From assembly GCA_902464015.1 (NCBI GenBank), contig CABQHM010000042.1:1-29998 (forward strand): DNA of 29,998 nucleotides. Direction: 5' to 3'. This document shows positions 28,553 through 29,998 of the stretch, one piece after another (the first letter of the stretch is position 1; every line of letters begins with the position of its first letter). Made by a program: the position numbers and the translations under genes. Source of the stretch: an uncultured Coriobacteriales bacterium (GTDB lineage Bacteria; Actinomycetota; Coriobacteriia; Coriobacteriales; UMGS124). Under the pieces are notes generated by a model that saw only the letters and a list, made by a program, of their open reading frames with translations, had not been told where the DNA came from and searched no databases.

Positions 28553-29998
28553 ATGGCAGGAGAGGTTCGAGACATCGAGAACAATTCCCCGCACAGGGCG
28601 CGTGGAAAAGCCGATTTCAGTCCGGCCGCCCGCATGCTTATGTCCACTGGCATCGGCTGCTACCTCGGTTGGCAAACTATCGATATTTCGCCCACTCTTT
28701 TCCCTGCCCCTCTATCCGGCGTGCGTGAGACACTCGGTACATGGGGCTATGCCGCCACTACCCTTCTCTTGTTCCTGCTGCTTGTTTTCGCCGTAAGCAT
28801 GCACCGAAAACCTGGCATGCTTATTGAGCGCCGCTGGCTCATTTTTATCGCCTGTATGGGACCGGCCCTTGGAACCACACTACTTTATCTTTGCGGGTGG
28901 ATTGGCGGCGAGGCACACTTTGCTGGCGTTGCCATCGGGAAAATCCTGTTCGCTACAAGCGCGGGACTTGTCGTCCTATGGGGAGAGCTTCTAAGCTCCT
29001 GTGGCGCCTCTCACATGCTTGGCTGTACTGCGGGCGGCTATAGCATTTCGTTCGGTATCTGCTTGATAGAGGCATGTCTATCTCCTGAGGCGGCCTTGGT
29101 GTTTAGACCCATACTCCCCTTGCTATCAGGAGTCACTCTGTTGGCCCTGAGAACTGAGGTTTTAAATGGCTGGGGCACTGAGGAATCAAGCCACGGTTCA
29201 TGGGACAGCTCCTCCACCCATGCGCTCCCCAACCTTAAGCCCTTCATCGCCACGGGTGCCCTCGGCGCAGTTTTTATCGCCACCAACCATCTCTCAGAGA
29301 CAAAAACGACCGTGTCCACTGAGTTTTATACACTTGTGGCAGGCATCTGTGTTTGCCTTGCTATCTTGGCGGTCGCCCAAATCACACAAGGAAAAATTGG
29401 TAGCTTCTCCCGACTCTACCGCCTCATTACCCCATTTGTTATTGGTTGTTTGCTACTTACCTTGGTACTAGAGCCAGGCAGTCAACACTATGAGGCTTTG
29501 GCCATTGGCGGCGCCTGGGCGTTTTTCCGCGTATTTACTTGGACGCTCTGGGCACGCATAGGCGAGTACGACCCAAGGGGCGGCGCATTCGTATTTGCCG
29601 TCGGTCAGACCGCCCTCACTACATGCAGTACCACCAGCGAAATCCTCTGTTCCCAACTCAACCTATCTGACTTGCCCCTCGTAGGAACAGCCGCCGCCAT
29701 CATCGGAGTCACTGTGCTTGTTTCGGTATTTCTTCTCGAAGATGGCGAGATGGTCAAGCGCCTTGAAATGGAAGAAGCCCAAGAACACACTGGATATGAA
29801 ACGCCCAGTCAGGCATCCTCGATGGACTTGAGCACAATCACACTTGAAGAAATGGCCTATGTTTGCGGTGGCCTAGGACTCTCTGAACGCGAGCGAGAGA
29901 TTTCATTGCTCGTACTCCAAGGAAACAGCAATGCCTTCATTTGGGTTGATTCCCATCACGTAACAGAGTTTTTGAGGCAAAATTCGTGGCAAAACCGC
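28553..29998 (+). CDS. Membrane-bound LuxR-type regulator 3, interrupted or cut by the window end
   Basis: The frame is open to the window end (482 codons visible). It encodes many hydrophobic helices and then the start of a LuxR domain: G-L-S-E-R-E-R-E-I-S-L-L-V-L-Q-G-N-S-N-A-F-I (about residues 443-464). A normal LuxR domain would continue with A-E-x-L-x-I-S-x-N-T-V-K-x-H, but here it reads W-V-D-S-H-H-V-T-E-F-L, which does not fit, so homology breaks near 29943. The cause may be an inserted element, a rearrangement or an assembly edge. ATG 28553 follows GAGGGAG. Composition is visibly less GC-rich than neighbouring genes, suggesting more recent acquisition or relaxed selection. Divergent from the flavoprotein reductase. 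Confidence 0.8.
   Translation, partial: MAGEVRDIENNSPHRARGKADFSPAARMLMSTGIGCYLGWQTIDISPTLFPAPLSGVRETLGTWGYAATTLLLFLLLVFAVSMHRKPGMLIERRWLIFIACMGPALGTTLLYLCGWIGGEAHFAGVAIGKILFATSAGLVVLWGELLSSCGASHMLGCTAGGYSISFGICLIEACLSPEAALVFRPILPLLSGVTLLALRTEVLNGWGTEESSHGSWDSSSTHALPNLKPFIATGALGAVFIATNHLSETKTTVSTEFYTLVAGICVCLAILAVAQITQGKIGSFSRLYRLITPFVIGCLLLTLVLEPGSQHYEALAIGGAWAFFRVFTWTLWARIGEYDPRGGAFVFAVGQTALTTCSTTSEILCSQLNLSDLPLVGTAAAIIGVTVLVSVFLLEDGEMVKRLEMEEAQEHTGYETPSQASSMDLSTITLEEMAYVCGGLGLSEREREISLLVLQGNSNAFIWVDSHHVTEFLRQNSWQNR

Overview
The window looks like chromosomal DNA of a high-GC, anaerobic, gut-type actinobacterium of class Coriobacteriia, most likely Eggerthellaceae or a close relative. The evidence is three membrane regulators that fuse many transmembrane helices to a C-terminal LuxR helix-turn-helix, several Tat- or Sec-exported redox enzymes (a molybdopterin enzyme, sulfite-oxidase-fold proteins, a flavoprotein reductase), strong AAGGAG-type ribosome binding sites and high GC throughout. 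No rRNA, tRNA, CRISPR array or intact transposase was recognised. The species cannot be fixed from the sequence alone.

Layout. 1-357: GC-rich intergenic DNA with nested hairpins that looks like a structured RNA. 358-1314 (-): GNAT acetyltransferase with a long basic tail. 1636-5449 (+): small unknown protein, HelD-like helicase/RNA polymerase-recycling ATPase, and an unknown protein overlapping it. 5473-6684 (+): threonine ammonia-lyase. 6685-7622: no protein gene; it holds a probable small structured RNA with a strong terminator and a four-unit tandem array of ~116-bp hairpin repeats, with a fifth solo copy at 10187-10265. 7623-9263 (-): LuxR membrane regulator 1. 9474-13563 (-): molybdoenzyme operon (catalytic subunit, four-cluster ferredoxin subunit, TorD-type chaperone) without a membrane-anchor subunit, preceded by an unknown two-module protein (13685-14479). 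14847-16748 (+): drug-type MFS transporter fused to CBS domains, ended by an unusual three-tier inverted repeat. 16999-20068 (-): copper locus (csoR, copA, copZ) with a recognisable CsoR operator.

20257-24765 is the most distinctive part. It holds a stand-alone molybdenum-cofactor dimerisation-domain gene, LuxR membrane regulator 2, an exported fusion of c-type haem motifs to a sulfite-oxidase-fold molybdopterin domain, and an exported single-domain molybdopterin paralogue. A relic of the same dimerisation domain lies at 26677-26799, after an orphan Tat-exported peptide-type substrate-binding protein (25045-26598). 26857-28296 (-) is a Tat-exported FAD reductase, divergent from LuxR membrane regulator 3 (28553 to the window end). 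The HTH of regulator 3 is interrupted near 29943.

How the genes may work together (inference): each LuxR membrane regulator sits beside an exported redox enzyme set, as expected where an organism keeps many substrate-specific anaerobic respiratory reductases, each controlled by its own membrane sensor. The copper genes would protect exported metalloenzymes. The best candidates for something undescribed are the haem/molybdopterin locus with its scattered dimerisation domains, and the hairpin repeat family whose stems covary between copies.
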